The translations under genes and the position numbers were made by a program. The notes under the pieces were generated by a model. The model ran no database searches, had not been told where the DNA came from, and saw only the letters and a list, made by a program, of their open reading frames with translations. Positions 23,406 to 34,326 of a DNA stretch of 64,000 nt are shown here, in pieces (the first letter of the stretch is position 1; every line of letters begins with the position of its first letter). Source of the stretch: Phaeosaccion multiseriatum (taxonomy: Eukaryota > Ochrophyta, other classes); the NCBI GenBank assembly GCA_965112735.1, contig OZ218953.1, forward strand, positions 4,030,001-4,094,000, given 5' to 3'.

Positions 23406-23437
<32 letters not shown>

Positions 23438-24007
23438 GGCAGCATCAGTAGGAGGAAACCAGCAACGAGACCAGCAGCAGCAGTACGCGATGCACTCGTC
23501 GTCGGTACCGTGTGCCACCCGCAATCTCCACCTGCAGCGCTCCGGCGGCGGCGGTTACACAATGCCCGGGGACATTTCCTCGCCCTCCGCCTCCTCCTCG
23601 GTGTCTGCAACATCGTCGCCTTCGGTGGGGTTGTCTAGTCAGAGGTCGCCGCCGCGTTCTCGCTCGTCGTCTGCCTCGTCGCCGCCGATGCTTGCGGGCA
23701 CATCCTCCACTTCCTCCCCCCATCCTCACGGGGTGTGCCCTCCTTCACGCTGCCTCCATGTAGGCAACATCCCTGCCTACATGGGGGAGGGGGACTTGCG
23801 GGAAATGTTCCAGCGCTTTGGGGAGGTGGAGTATGTGCGGGTACTCATCAACGGGAGGAGGCAGCGCTTCGCCTTTGTGAGCTTCGTGGGCATTGGAGCG
23901 GCGATGGCAGCCAAGACCACTCTTAGCGGACAGGGAGACAATTCAGTGTGGCAGAGCATGTCCATCGTCTTCACTCGCCCCAAGGAGCCCCACCTGGTTT
24001 ACGGACC

Positions 24008-24048
<41 letters not shown>

Positions 24049-25034
24049 TGCACAGCCATCGTGCCCAGCAGCAGCCGCAGCAGCAACCTCAGGTGCACTA
24101 CTTCCCGCCCACGCCACCGCCGCCACCGGAGCGGCAGCCAGAAGTCCCTCTGAGTGGCGGTAGCAGTGGCAACAGCGGCACTCTGCGGAGGCCTTGGGAG
24201 TCGGTAGGTAGCAGCAGCTGGGGCAGCGGAGATGCAACGGTACAGACGCCTTCATCGGCACCAGCAGGACCAGCAAAGCCGGGGCTTGGGGACACCAAGG
24301 AAGACCCGTGGGCCGTGGTGGCACCCACGAGTGGCAGCGATGGCGTTGCTGCGCTCTTTGGAGGCACTGCTGGTAGCAGTGGAACGGACAAGACAGGTAT
24401 GGCCACGACCTTGGGCAGCAACTGCAGCATCAGCAGCAGCAGCAGCAGCAGTGGCAGTAATGGCAGCAGCGGTGGCGGCAGCAAGAGTAACAACATGGGC
24501 AGTGGCCGCACCGGCAGTGCGACAGGTGTTCTGCACTCTTCCTTTAGTAGCCTGTCTCTCAATTCGTCTCTGCTGCCCGGGGTCTGCACGCCATCCCCAG
24601 GCTTTGGAGAGGGAGTCGGCGATAGTGCCAGCTCGGCGAATGGCAGCAGAGGATCGGGTCTTCTGCTGAACGACAACGCTGAGCGGCAGCAGCCGCTGCA
24701 CCAGCACCAGCACCAGCAAGAGCAGTGCCAGGAGCAGCAGCATCAGCAGCAGCAACAGCACAATGACAAGGTGCTGTCCGTGCTGACTGACCCCCACTTC
24801 GTGCCCACTCAAGCGTGGCCGGCAGACCACGTGAATGACGCGCCCTATGTGGAAACGCTACTCACGCAGTTGCGTTTCATGGGGGGCGTGACCACCATCA
24901 ACAAGCTGCGAGGATTGCTGAAGCTCCGGCTGCAAAGCCAGGACACTATCAAGAGCGTGCCCCTCAAGGCCTTTTTGCAGGCGCACGCGCACGCCTTCAG
25001 CCTGAACGGCAACCGAGTGTGCCTTGTGGATTAA
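21481..25034 (+). CDS. LOTUS (OST-HTH)-like and RRM domain RNA-binding protein
   Basis: Exons 21481-22323 and 22554-25034 join in phase to 1107 aa. An N-terminal helical block crosses the splice (SQLLALWVADVLGQRHGG to DDLVNFLSLQSQRFLLSDVV, about residues 242-303). Around 470-548 lies a clear LOTUS/OST-HTH-like winged helix (GSLKAVELANTLRARVG, GGLLKLLESRPDLFRV). An RRM at about 676-760 has RNP2-like CLHVGNIPAYM and RNP1-like RQRFAFVSFVG. The last 85 residues form another LOTUS-like block (LLTQLRFMGGVTTINKLRGL, ending NGNRVCLVD). LOTUS domains bind RNA (often G-rich or G4) or DEAD-box helicases; animal examples act in germ granules. The rest is disordered, with long Q, A, S and G runs, as expected for a granule-forming RNA regulator. 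The three-helical-domain reading is inference from pattern. Confidence 0.7.
22793..22846 (+). repeat. (CAG/CAA)n polyglutamine tract in the LOTUS/RRM gene
   Basis: About 18 consecutive Gln codons, mostly CAG with CAA interruptions. Similar tracts occur in the same gene at 24009-24049 (Q), 23408-23438 (A) and 22043-22082 (S), showing that the same trinucleotide has expanded in different reading frames. Confidence 0.9.
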
Positions 25035-25897
25035 GGACAGGAAGGCCGGGGAGCATAGTTACAGCACAGGACCAGTTCGTTTGCAGATTTTTTGACCAAT
25101 AGGGGACCCCACGGAGGAGTGAGTGCGAGCACAACACTCTGCGACCCTGATCTTGGAGTGCTCGAAGACAAACTTTTATTGTTTTTCTGCAGGACCGCCC
25201 ACTGGATGGTGAAGAAGTTGAAGGGCGCAATGACCTCGTCCGAGAGAAGCCGCTCAAGCTTGTCTGTTGCTCCAACCAGGGCTGCATGTTGGCGAGTGAG
25301 AGTTAAGGAAGGAAGGAAGGAATAAGGGAAGGAAGGACACACACTAGCAGCAGCAGGGACGCTCCGGATGCCCACCACACAAGGCAAGTATAGTCTGAAA
25401 GGGTTGTTACTGAAAGGGTATACATACAGTATGGAGGAGGGAGGGAGGGAGGGAGGGGTTGTTGTGGTGTGCACATACCGTTCGCTTGACATGGCGCCAA
25501 GCGCAAGCGTACAGACAGCTTGTTCTATATAGGGGGTACAGAGACCAAACTGTGGTTGGCTTTGGCGGGGTTCGGCCTTGCTACAAGCTCACACACACAC
25601 ATACACAATAGAGGGGCGGGGTGTATATGTGCCGTCATTTGCTTCGGCTGTCTATCTGCACTCCGTCAACGGGGGCGGGAGCTTCGATTTTCGCCCTTGA
25701 TACAAAGTATTGTGTACATGGCCATTACAACCACAACCGCACACATATAAGTAAGCAACACACAAGTTATTAACGTTTTTATAATATTTTTATAATGGTA
25801 TAGTTATCCATCTATTTATTTCCTTTCGGGTTTTTTTTCTACAAAATGCAACACCAATGTTGACCCCGCCGCTTTACGGCGTCACACTGCGTCGTCA
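25035..25897. other. Convergent intergenic region with one exon-like island
   Basis: 863 bp between the LOTUS/RRM stop and the PLAC8 stop. At 25179-25196 a strong acceptor (pyrimidine tract then TGCAG) is followed by an open stretch to about 25305 reading DRPLDGEEVEGRNDLVREKP on the plus strand. The minus strand of the same island is also open (DKLERLLSDEVIAPF). I cannot decide whether either is real coding sequence. A GGAA/GGGA repeat occupies about 25308-25340 and 25432-25457. The rest is AT-rich 3' UTR-like sequence. Confidence 0.4.
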
Positions 25898-26112
25898 CTA
25901 CTGCCCCACATTGCTCACATTCACTCCAGCCGGCGCCACCACGGAACCGTACACGGGCACCTGCTGCATCTGCTGCCCTGGCGGTTGTTGCTGCTGGCTT
26001 CCTGCAGGGTAGGAAAGGGGGGTGGCATACACCGGCGGAAAGGCCCCAGGTACAACGGCAGCACCGGGGAGGTGGTTGCCGCCGTGGTTGTGGTTGGTGC
26101 CGTTGTTGGTGC

Positions 26113-26143
<31 letters not shown>

Positions 26144-26773
26144 GATGCTGCTCCTGTTGTTGTAAGCGCCGTCCACCCCCACGACGTTCAGGTGGCCGGC
26201 CTCGGGGTCGATGCACCTGGCCGTGTCACAGCCCCCTTGGTATGAGAAGACGTGCCTGGCGAGCTGACTAAGACTGCAGGGGAAGCACCAAAAGCTGAGG
26301 CAGCAGTCGTTCCAGCAGCTCCGCTCAGGAAAGCCAAAGCGCACTTTGGCGTAACGCCTCGCCGCCACCAACACCACCAACAGAAACATGCCGTGGAGTT
26401 GGATGGTAGTGAGGACTTCAAGAACGACGAGGGAGATGGTGATGAGCACCACCCAGAAGAAGGGCATCATCCCCAGCCGGTCGGTCAGCTGACCCAGCAA
26501 GATGCACTGCGCAGCCATTGAGCCCGAGGAACAAGAGAGCGAAGGAGTAAGGGAAGCGTGTGAGATACACCAGCCTAGCATAGCAGAGCATAGCAGAGCA
26601 TGGAGAGGATGGACGAGGGGGAAACGGAGAAAGGGCAGAGGATGAAGAGAGGGCGGCAGTCCAGCTGCCGGAGACTCACTGGGCAAAAGAAGGCGTAAAG
26701 GCAGGTTGGGAAAAACTGTGTGCAACAGTCCAGCCACTCGTCTTTCCAGGCTCCTGAGAGAGCATGACAGGGG

Positions 26774-26805
<32 letters not shown>

Positions 26806-27541
26806 CGGGTCAGGCGGAGATTCGAGACGGCTTTACAGTAGGAACAATCTCACCCAACCCCACGAGTACTCCATACCTCTAGGCACCTTGGCGTCCATAA
26901 GAGCGCTTGTCTCGAACTTGTAAATAAATTGCTGAGAGGACGAGAGAGAGAGGGAGAGAGAAAGAGCGGCAGAGTTGAGAACGCGAGTGAGAAAGAGGGG
27001 GCAGGCGTTCCTTTTCTCTTCTCTCTTCGTCTACCGTACCTGCCGCGAGCCACACCACAGCGCCTCAGTGAGGGGGGGTTGCAGCGCGAGGGCGGGGCTA
27101 CCAGGTGCTTGAGGTGCTTGAGGAGCGTACCCCGGCGGCATGTTAGGCACTCCATCAAGCCCAGGCTGCACGGTCGTCACGTAGGGCTGCTGCTGCTGCT
27201 GCTGCGGTTGCTGAGGAAGGGCCACTTTGTTCACGAAAGCGGGGGGGGGGGCGGGTTGAAGAACGTTCTCCAAAGCGAAAGAAAGGTAGCTTAGCCCTCA
27301 GGCCAGAGGATGAACACATACACAGGAACCATTGTCATGCCGAGGATGCTCAAACGATTCATGCTATAGCTAACCATTCATGCGGTGTCTTGCACACACT
27401 ACCTGCTGAGTAGATCGGGGTGGCATAGTTTTCGAACTGCTGCTGCTGCGCCTGCTGCTGCCCCTGAGGCATCCCCCCAAAGCCCTGGCTTGTAGGACTA
27501 TGCTGAGGCAGGGGCTCATGCCTCCCCTTCTCATCAGCCAT
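25898..27541 (-). CDS. PLAC8-family cysteine-rich protein with poly-Cys run
   Basis: Exons on the minus strand lie near 27541-27411, 27262-27045, 26933-26880, 26830-26683 and about 26520-25898. The start MADEKGRHEPLPQ is followed by Gln/Pro-rich sequence (APPPAFVNKVALPQQ). The PLAC8 core begins with nine consecutive Cys then SCPCHALSGAWKDEWLDCC and QFFPTCLYAFFCP, continues through a hydrophobic segment (FFWVVLITISLVVLEVL, FLLVVLVAARRYAKVR) and closes with SCWNDCCLSFWCFPCSLSQ, the CC..fC.pCsL.Q motif of PLAC8/PCR/FW2.2 proteins. The C-terminal tail is a poly-Asn run then Pro/Gln-rich. Family members sit in membranes and affect metal (Cd, Zn, Ca) transport or cell number. Exon borders of the middle exons are approximate. 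Confidence 0.75.
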
Positions 27542-28329
27542 CCTTTATTTGCTTCTTTGAAGCGAAGAAAATTAGAGAGAAGGGAGGGGAGGGGAGATGG
27601 TAAAAAATTACTTTTAGACACGTGTGAGTGGTTTCTTTCACAGCCCCGGTGTGCTATCTGCTATCGCCGGCGGCGGATACATGCTATCGAGAATGCGTCG
27701 ATAGCACGTCAGGGGTCGAGTAGCAACAAAGTCACAGTCGGCCCCTGACCTGTTTCCCTGTTTCCCGTTTCTGGCCGGTTTGGGGGGCTGCGGGGCATGC
27801 ACTGATGTCGAGGTCGACTTTCATTGAAAGTCGATCTTCGATATACGAAAATCGAGACGATAGTCGACGTGCTGAACTGAAAATCGACCTCCATAAACGA
27901 GAATACCTCGATGTCTGTTTCCTGTTTCCAGGTTGTGGAAGTCTAAGAAAGAGGGGCCAGTCGTAAGACAGCCTTGAGAGTTGTAAAAGGCGATTGGCGT
28001 AGTGCAGTGATGTTACCAAAGATTCGGCGATAGGGGCACTTTAGGGGGGGAGGGCCCTCTGGGCTGCAAGACATGCTTATGTAAGACCCGCATGGCCCTG
28101 ACGTAAGGAACAGGAGTTTCAGTTTGTTGGGCCTCCACACGCTGCAGGGCCGTAGAACTGAACTTGATAGAGGTTGCAGGAGGCAACGATGCCGGCATTC
28201 GACTTGTCTCGACGAGGGCAACACGATGCGCATGTTCAAAGTCGCTAAAACAGTAGTTTGGGGTCGTTTGGGTGTCTCTAAACCCTGAGTGAGTCTCTTA
28301 CTTTTTATGTACACGCGCTCCCTCTTGCG
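27542..28329. other. Intergenic region with repeat remnants
   Basis: 788 bp between PLAC8 (-) start and the 3' end of the EsV-1-7 gene (-). It contains short, partly inverted repeats around GTCGACTTTCA/TGAAAGTCGA at 27800-27900, two copies of a TGTTTCC(C)TGTTTCC motif at 27750-27770 and 27912-27930, and a stretch at 28092-28122 (GACGTAAGGAACAGGAGTTT) that recurs in diverged form at 45300-45336. No gene is supported; it must include the PLAC8 promoter. Confidence 0.5.
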
Positions 28330-30417
28330 TCAGCCGTAGACCCCGTGCTGCGTGCCCTGCATCTGTGTGTGATTCAACCGCAGCTGAAGGTGAAGCTGCG
28401 ACGCTTCTTCCTGTATGGCTGCCTGCTGATGCTGGACCTCCTCCTCCTCACCCCCCGCAGCAGCAGCAGCACCACCTCCACCACCAGCACTTCGAACAGC
28501 ACCAACACCGTGGCCACCCCCCATGCCCTCCTCCCCGAGCAGGTCTTCCAGAGGCAGGGGCATGTCATCGCTGGCCGCCGCCGCCTCTTGGCCTTGGTAG
28601 TCCTCCGCGCCTCCCTCCCCGCGCCACGCCCCTCTCGCTGCACTTGAGTCCGAGCCTGAGCCTGGCACGACAAGGACGGGATGGCGAGGATAAGGTGGGG
28701 TGGCAGGAGCGAGCCCAGTAGGAGTGGACGAGAGAGGCAGAGCATGGCAAGCAGCGAGGCAACCGAGAGACAACAAACAGATACAGTAAGCCCTGATCTA
28801 TTTTACAACGAAACCGAAACCACCCCCCGAGAGGAAGAATGCACTCGTCACACACAACCCCCCACCACACCCAATCACACCCAATCACGCTCGCTGCCAC
28901 ACAGCCCCGCACGTACGTCGTCTCTTTTCGAGTTGGCGGGGAAGAGAGACCATGTTCGCCCCTGCGTGGTTGGTGCAGAATCTGCGCTTCTTTGTCACGG
29001 GGTCCCCATACGAGGGCGTCTTGCGGCACCCTGCCACCTGCGGAGGAGAGGGAGGAAGAGACAGGGCGTGATGTGAGTCCAGGCGACAGAAGGCACTACG
29101 AGGACTGCTCTCGCCAAGTGAAACGCGCAGGCCCACGTATATCCATGTACACGAGAAATACACCCATGCAGCTCAGACTCCTTCCCGTGCCGCCGAGCCG
29201 CAGCGGCAGCAAAAGCAGCAGCAGCAGCAACAGGGCCGCCTTCTCGGTCACCCCTCACCTCGCAGCGCTTGTGCACAACGTCAACGTTACCGGGCTCCTT
29301 GTGCGTGGAGCAGAAGCGTGGCGCCTCATTGGGAGGAGCGAAGCTGCTGCGCCTCCCACAGCCTGCCTCGCAGAAGCGGGTCTTTACATCCATCATGCCA
29401 TTGCTGCTCGTGGACACGAGAGAGGGGAAAGAGGGGCGAAGGAGAGGGGGGAGCACACGGCCTCGTGAAGGAAGTGTTGCTATCTCACGCACGCACGCAC
29501 GCACAGAGGCAAGAGAGAGGAAGGGGGTGGGGTGGGAAGAGCGACAGAGGGGTCTGCTATCGCTTCTATAAAGCACACACGCAAAATCGAGAAGTTCCCA
29601 AGTGCACTTTAGCGTGGACAATGCAGACTTCACGCCCGCAGTGAAAGGCGAAGGGGTGTGGCTGCAGCACCACTTACCCTCTGTGATCGGCGCAGAAGAG
29701 AGGAGGCCGTCCCTTGAAGCTTTAGTAAGGCGAGGACAAGGAGAACAAGGGGGGGAGGGGGGGCAGAGAGCGAGATGAGAGACACCCCAGCATGAGTAGC
29801 AAGTTTTTCTTCCGTGGGGAAGCTGGGGGGCACTCACTTGAACAAGGCGAGGGCAGAGCACGAGCCCTTGGAGCACCGTGGGGGGTGGTGAGCGTCTGCA
29901 GTGCTCTGCGTTGTGCCGTCCATTCCATCGTGTAAGCATGCAAGAGGTCGAGGCCAGAGAAGTTCAGTCAGAGGTGGTGAAGGAAGGATAGCAGCGGACT
30001 TGGGTGAGCAAACAGGGCAGCGCCACACTTGCTTCGACTTGAGTGGCAGGCAGGCGCCCATTCCTCGAGAGGAACGACGTGGCAGTGAGCAGGCAGGGCC
30101 ATGGGCTTCGTGAAGCACAACTCACTACCCCAACCACATTGCGTGGGCTGGTTGAAGGACGGGGACGGAACGCATGAAGCTCCCTCCAGACAACAAGGTG
30201 GGTCACAATGAAGCACAACCATGAACAATCGGCACTCACCCGATGAGCGAAGCATCGCAAGGGCACCCCACCCGAAGGCCCATACCTCGGAGGTTCGAAG
30301 CACCCCCTCGCACAACAAAACTGGGTCTCCCCCCCCCCCTCTGCTCCTTCCATGACTGTTGGTACTGCTCCTCCGCCGCCTCCTTCGTCTGCTTCCCCTG
30401 GGGATACATGCAGCGGG

Positions 30418-30454
<37 letters not shown>

Positions 30455-30962
30455 ATGCTGCCCAAGGACTTGGTGGAGCTGTGGCGGTGGCGGCTGCTGC
30501 CCTTGCCTCTCCCGGGGGGGACAGACCTGATGCACGGACATGGACAAAAAGGAGGCATGCACATACACGGTCGGAGAGGAGAGCCAGGTGGATACAGTGA
30601 AGAGAAGGTACCTCGTGCGCATCCACAAAGAGCCCCCTTGGCCGAAGCCTGCCTTCCCTTCCAATGCCGTCCAGACTATAATAATGTTGCTGCTGGGGTT
30701 CTCACCTTGCCGCTGGACCTCTTCGAAGTCGCCGTTGCCGTTGCCGCGGCCCTCCATGCCCTCCATACCCTCCATGCCCGTGCCCACTCCGCCCTCATGG
30801 CGAGGAGAATCAGCCGAAAGCGGGTACCTGACTACAGTGTCGTCTACCTCCGTCAGCAGCTCCTTCAGTATCAGCTCGTGTATCGCGACCTGGTGAGCGG
30901 GACTGAAGGGCTGGTGAAAGCTTTGCTGCAGCGGAGGGGGGTGGAGGAGGGTCTGACCATAG

Positions 30963-30994
<32 letters not shown>

Positions 30995-32057
30995 GCCCCT
31001 TCTGCTGCTGCTTCCATTGTCACTCCCTCCACTACTGCCGAAGCCAAACCCATTTGTGTTTTGTACGTTTTGTGAGCGTGCCAAGGCCCCGCTACTGCTG
31101 CTGCTGCTGCTGCTACTGCTACGACTACTCTTACTAGTACTACCACTATTACTATTGCGACCCCCTTTCCCGCACTTGACATCCACCATTCCCGGGGCTT
31201 TGTGCTTGGCGCAGAATCGCGGCCGCTCGCCCTTGAAGCCATAGGCAGGTTGCTTGTCGCAGAGCTCGGATAGACATCGACCCTTGTGCACCAGATCAAC
31301 CATACCAGGCAGCTTATGTTGAGAGCACACCACGGGTTTCTCTCCCTGGCAGACAGGGCAAATGGTACGATCAAGTGAGTGAGACATACCCGCCTACACC
31401 CGCCGCCGGGGAAAAGTCGAGCACATCCACCAGTTTCGTACCTGCGCCCCAAAGGAGGGCCTCTTCTCGCAGCCCTCGTGTTGGCATTCGCGTTTGCTCA
31501 CGGCGCCCGCCTTGCCACCACCGCCCCCGCTCTTGCCTGAGCCTGAACTAGCATCCTCCGCTGGGAAACGACATGATAAAGGACACAGCGGGGGCGGAAG
31601 GAGCGCGTGAGGAGGGATGCCAGAACCGCGCGCAATCTTGCTAAAACGACTGACGTCCGAGCTAACCTGCTGTCTCCGAAGATGGTAGCACAAGCTGGGG
31701 GTACTTGAGAAGAAAAGAATCCACCTCGTGGGCGAAACCAGTCCCTCTGGCGGGGACACTCGCCAGCAACTCCTGCGGCTGCTGCTGCTGGACCCCACCA
31801 TCGCCTCCTTGTAGCAAAACCCCTGCTTGCGCAAGATGTGCCACGAAGAGGTCCAGGACGGAGCGCAAAAAAGCCCGATTAGCAGCAGAGGAGGCACCGG
31901 GAAGGGGGGGAAGGGGCGAAGGGAGGGGCGATGGAAGTGGGGTTGCTGGGGAGTTTCCCCATGCGGCCACTGCCTCCGCTGCTGCTTCCCTCTCTTCTTC
32001 CTCCTCCGCTACTGCCAGAACTGCATCCAACCCAGAACACTCCAGCCGTATGGCCAT
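28330..32057 (-). CDS. EsV-1-7 repeat protein (IMM-like), at least six Cys/His repeats
   Basis: Exon 1 is 32057-31667 (MAIRLECSGLDAVLAV, acidic/Ala-rich, then LLKYPQLVLPSSETA). Exon 2 (about 31560-31444) and exon 3 (31343-~30714) join through repeat 1: CQHEGCEKRPSFGAQ, GEKPVVCSQHKLPGMVDL. Repeat 2 follows: CLSELCDKQPAYGFKGERPR, then FCAKHKAPGMVDV. More repeats lie in later exons: CARGCFEPPRYG with CFAH (about 30310-30240), CSKGSCSALALFKGRPPLF with CADH (29870 and 29735), CEAGCGRRSSF with FCSTHKEPGNVDVV (about 29390-29270) and CRKTPSYG with RFCTNH (about 29030-28940). This is the C-x4-C-x13-16-C-x2-H pattern of the EsV-1-7 domain, named from a brown-algal virus protein and found in the Ectocarpus developmental regulator IMM. 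Long Q, S and G runs separate the repeats. Molecular function is unknown. It is divergent from Rab. Confidence 0.8.
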
Positions 32058-32219
32058 CCTTTTTCTTCACGGAGAAGAACCAGGTTTACAGTATATTACA
32101 CCCTTAAGACGCCGCCATTTGCAAAATTATATTACCAACTGCGGAGCTTGCTTCGCTTTCCTCTTTCCTCCCCCCCTTCTTTTTCCCCTTTAGAATCTTC
32201 CCCTCGCCGAGCAGAGCCA

Positions 32220-32254
<35 letters not shown>

Positions 32255-32389
32255 ATGTGTGTCTGTGAGAGAGAGAGCGAGTGTCCTCAAGAACGTTTTG
32301 AGTGAGCCCAGCCCAACCCAATCCACCCCAGAAGACTTGCTGCTCTCGCTCGGCTGAGAGGGGAAGGGAAGGTTAAAGGTGGAGACACT
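32058..32389. promoter_or_regulatory. Divergent upstream region, EsV-1-7 gene / Rab GTPase
   Basis: 332 bp between start codons with a (GA)n tract at 32222-32250. An AT-containing patch (about 32087-32100 and 32125-32135) could hold core promoter elements. Assignment is positional. Confidence 0.35.
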
Positions 32390-33979
32390 ATGGAGATGAG
32401 ATCGGGCGGGAGCGGAGCATGTTCCAAGTCAGCGGAGTTCAAGGTCGTAGTTTTGGGTGATAAGGGCGTGGGAAAAACAAGCTTGGTGCTGCGTTTCACG
32501 GAGGGAGTGTGGCACCCCAGGCAGCAGAGCACCATCGGAGCGTTTTTCTTATCGAAGACCATGACGTGAGTCCCTTTTCTTCCCTACAAGCCTTCCCATT
32601 CCTTCACTATCTCTCCTTCTTCTTGAGCCTTCGGCCAGCAAGTCTATCCTCCTTCTGGCACTCCTTATTATTTTCACACACCTGATCCCGCTCCCCCCAG
32701 AACCTCAGACGGGACGGTGTGCAAGTGCCAGATTTGGGACACAGCGGGGCAAGAGCGTTTCCGGGCTGTAGCGCCAATGTACTACAGGTGAGAGCACTCG
32801 CCTACTCTGCGGCCTCTCCCCTCCAGTGAGATGCACTGCGCGCTTACTACTTGCTGCTCCTGTCGCACATTTTAACCCACGCTCGCCGAAACGCTGCAGA
32901 AACGCAGCCGCTGCGATAATTTGTTTCGACATTACATCAGAAGCGAGCTTTAATAAGATGAAGGTACGAGTGGGAGGAAGGCGTTGCGCCCCGGAATGGG
33001 AATGGGTGCGCATGAAGTCCCTGACAGCGTTGGCCCTCGCGCACTCACATGTCGTACCAAAAGTAGGGAAGGACATTTGCTTCTTTCCTGGTCACCCCTG
33101 CACCAGGCTGACGGCTCTACATTTAGCAACCAAGATGTTTCGCTTTATACCGCAATGGCAATGCCCCCTTGTGTCTTGTTTGTCTTCACATCACCCTCCA
33201 GGACTGGGTGGAGGAGCTCAAGACGATGCTCGAGGAGGGGCGGATTCTCGTCGCCATTTCCTGCAACAAGACCGACCTGGAGGAGGCTCGAGTGGTGCCG
33301 AGGGCGCGAGTAGAGGAGTTTTCGCGGACAGTCGGCGCCATTCTGTGTGAAACAAGCGCCAAGGAGAACCGTGGAGTCGCGGAGCTGTTCCAGCAGGTAA
33401 TAATGGCGCTGTGCGCGCTGTGCAAGTACGGGGAAGGGGGCGGCGTGCATGTTGGGAGTGAGATTCGAGCGCGCCATAGACCTGTGGATCGATAGATGCA
33501 CGTGCTCAAGCTTCAGCCCGAGAGGTGTGTGGGGGAGCTCTCCCCCGGGACAAACCTGGTCCCTGACTCGTCGGACACCGCGGCACTTTGTCAAGCTCAC
33601 AACTGCCTGGGTGTATTTCCAACACGCGACACGTGCAGGTCAGCGAGAAGGTGATGGCAACACAAGGCCCTGCCCTCATGAAAAGAAGCAGCGAGCAGGG
33701 GGCATACGGGCTGGAGAGGGGCGCGAGCAACTCCGCTTTCGGACTCTCTCCCGCCGCCATGTGAGTGCGTGAGTGCGTGAGTGCATCCGGGTGGTAGTGG
33801 GCGCCGGCCCGAGTCATGCGCACGGAAGTTCTCCTCTCTTCCTCTTCCTACAACTGTAGTCTCACCCCGAATTCGCCCTCCCCTTTCGGCTCCTCGGCTC
33901 CTGTGTAACCAAATCCAGAGCGGCGGGCTTCACGGAGCGACGGAAACCCCCAACCACCTCCTCGTCGTGCTGCAGCTAG
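32390..33979 (+). CDS. Rab-family small GTPase (Rab5/Rab22-like)
   Basis: Exons 32390-32565, 32701-32787, 32900-32963, 33202-33396, 33639-33760 and 33919-33979 keep phase and give 234 aa. GTPase motifs: P-loop [10 protein letters not shown], switch [13 protein letters not shown]3 WDTAGQERF with [17 protein letters not shown]4 CNKTDLEEA and G5 [14 protein letters not shown]. The switch I sequence resembles the Rab5/21/22 endosomal group. The last exon was chosen because its acceptor (AAATCCAG) restores the phase and gives a C-terminus [14 protein letters not shown], a double-Cys prenylation signal. The nearer acceptor at 33860 would end in a non-prenylated tail. The role is vesicle identity and fusion, probably in the endocytic pathway. 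Rab5-group placement is inference from switch I. Confidence 0.88.
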
Positions 33980-34326
33980 AGGCCCAGCGGCAGGGAGAAA
34001 GATATATATCCTCCTTGCCCACTCCGCAAGGTGGGACTCTCTCTTGCTGTCTGCCCGTCGCCAGCAGTGATGCCCACCAGCCTGGGTCCGTGCTCGTTTG
34101 GCACTTGGCATGTATGTAGTGTAAAAAAAATAAAGGAAAAGCTCCGTTGTCTATTGTTTCTTTCCAATCATGGCGCTCCATCACACACACTCTCTCGCGC
34201 GCCTCCCATGCTGCCCTGCCCTTCTCGTCTTCTCATCTGCACAACTGACTTATGCCTGACGACTCCTAAGGGACAGTAGAATCATCTATGGTATTTAGGA
34301 ATCACATCCGAAGATTGGCAGATGGC
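33980..34326. other. Convergent intergenic region, Rab / IF-2
   Basis: 347 bp containing both 3' UTRs. An AAAAAAAATAAA stretch near 34122-34135 could serve as a plus-strand polyadenylation signal for the Rab gene. Nothing else recognised. Confidence 0.45.
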
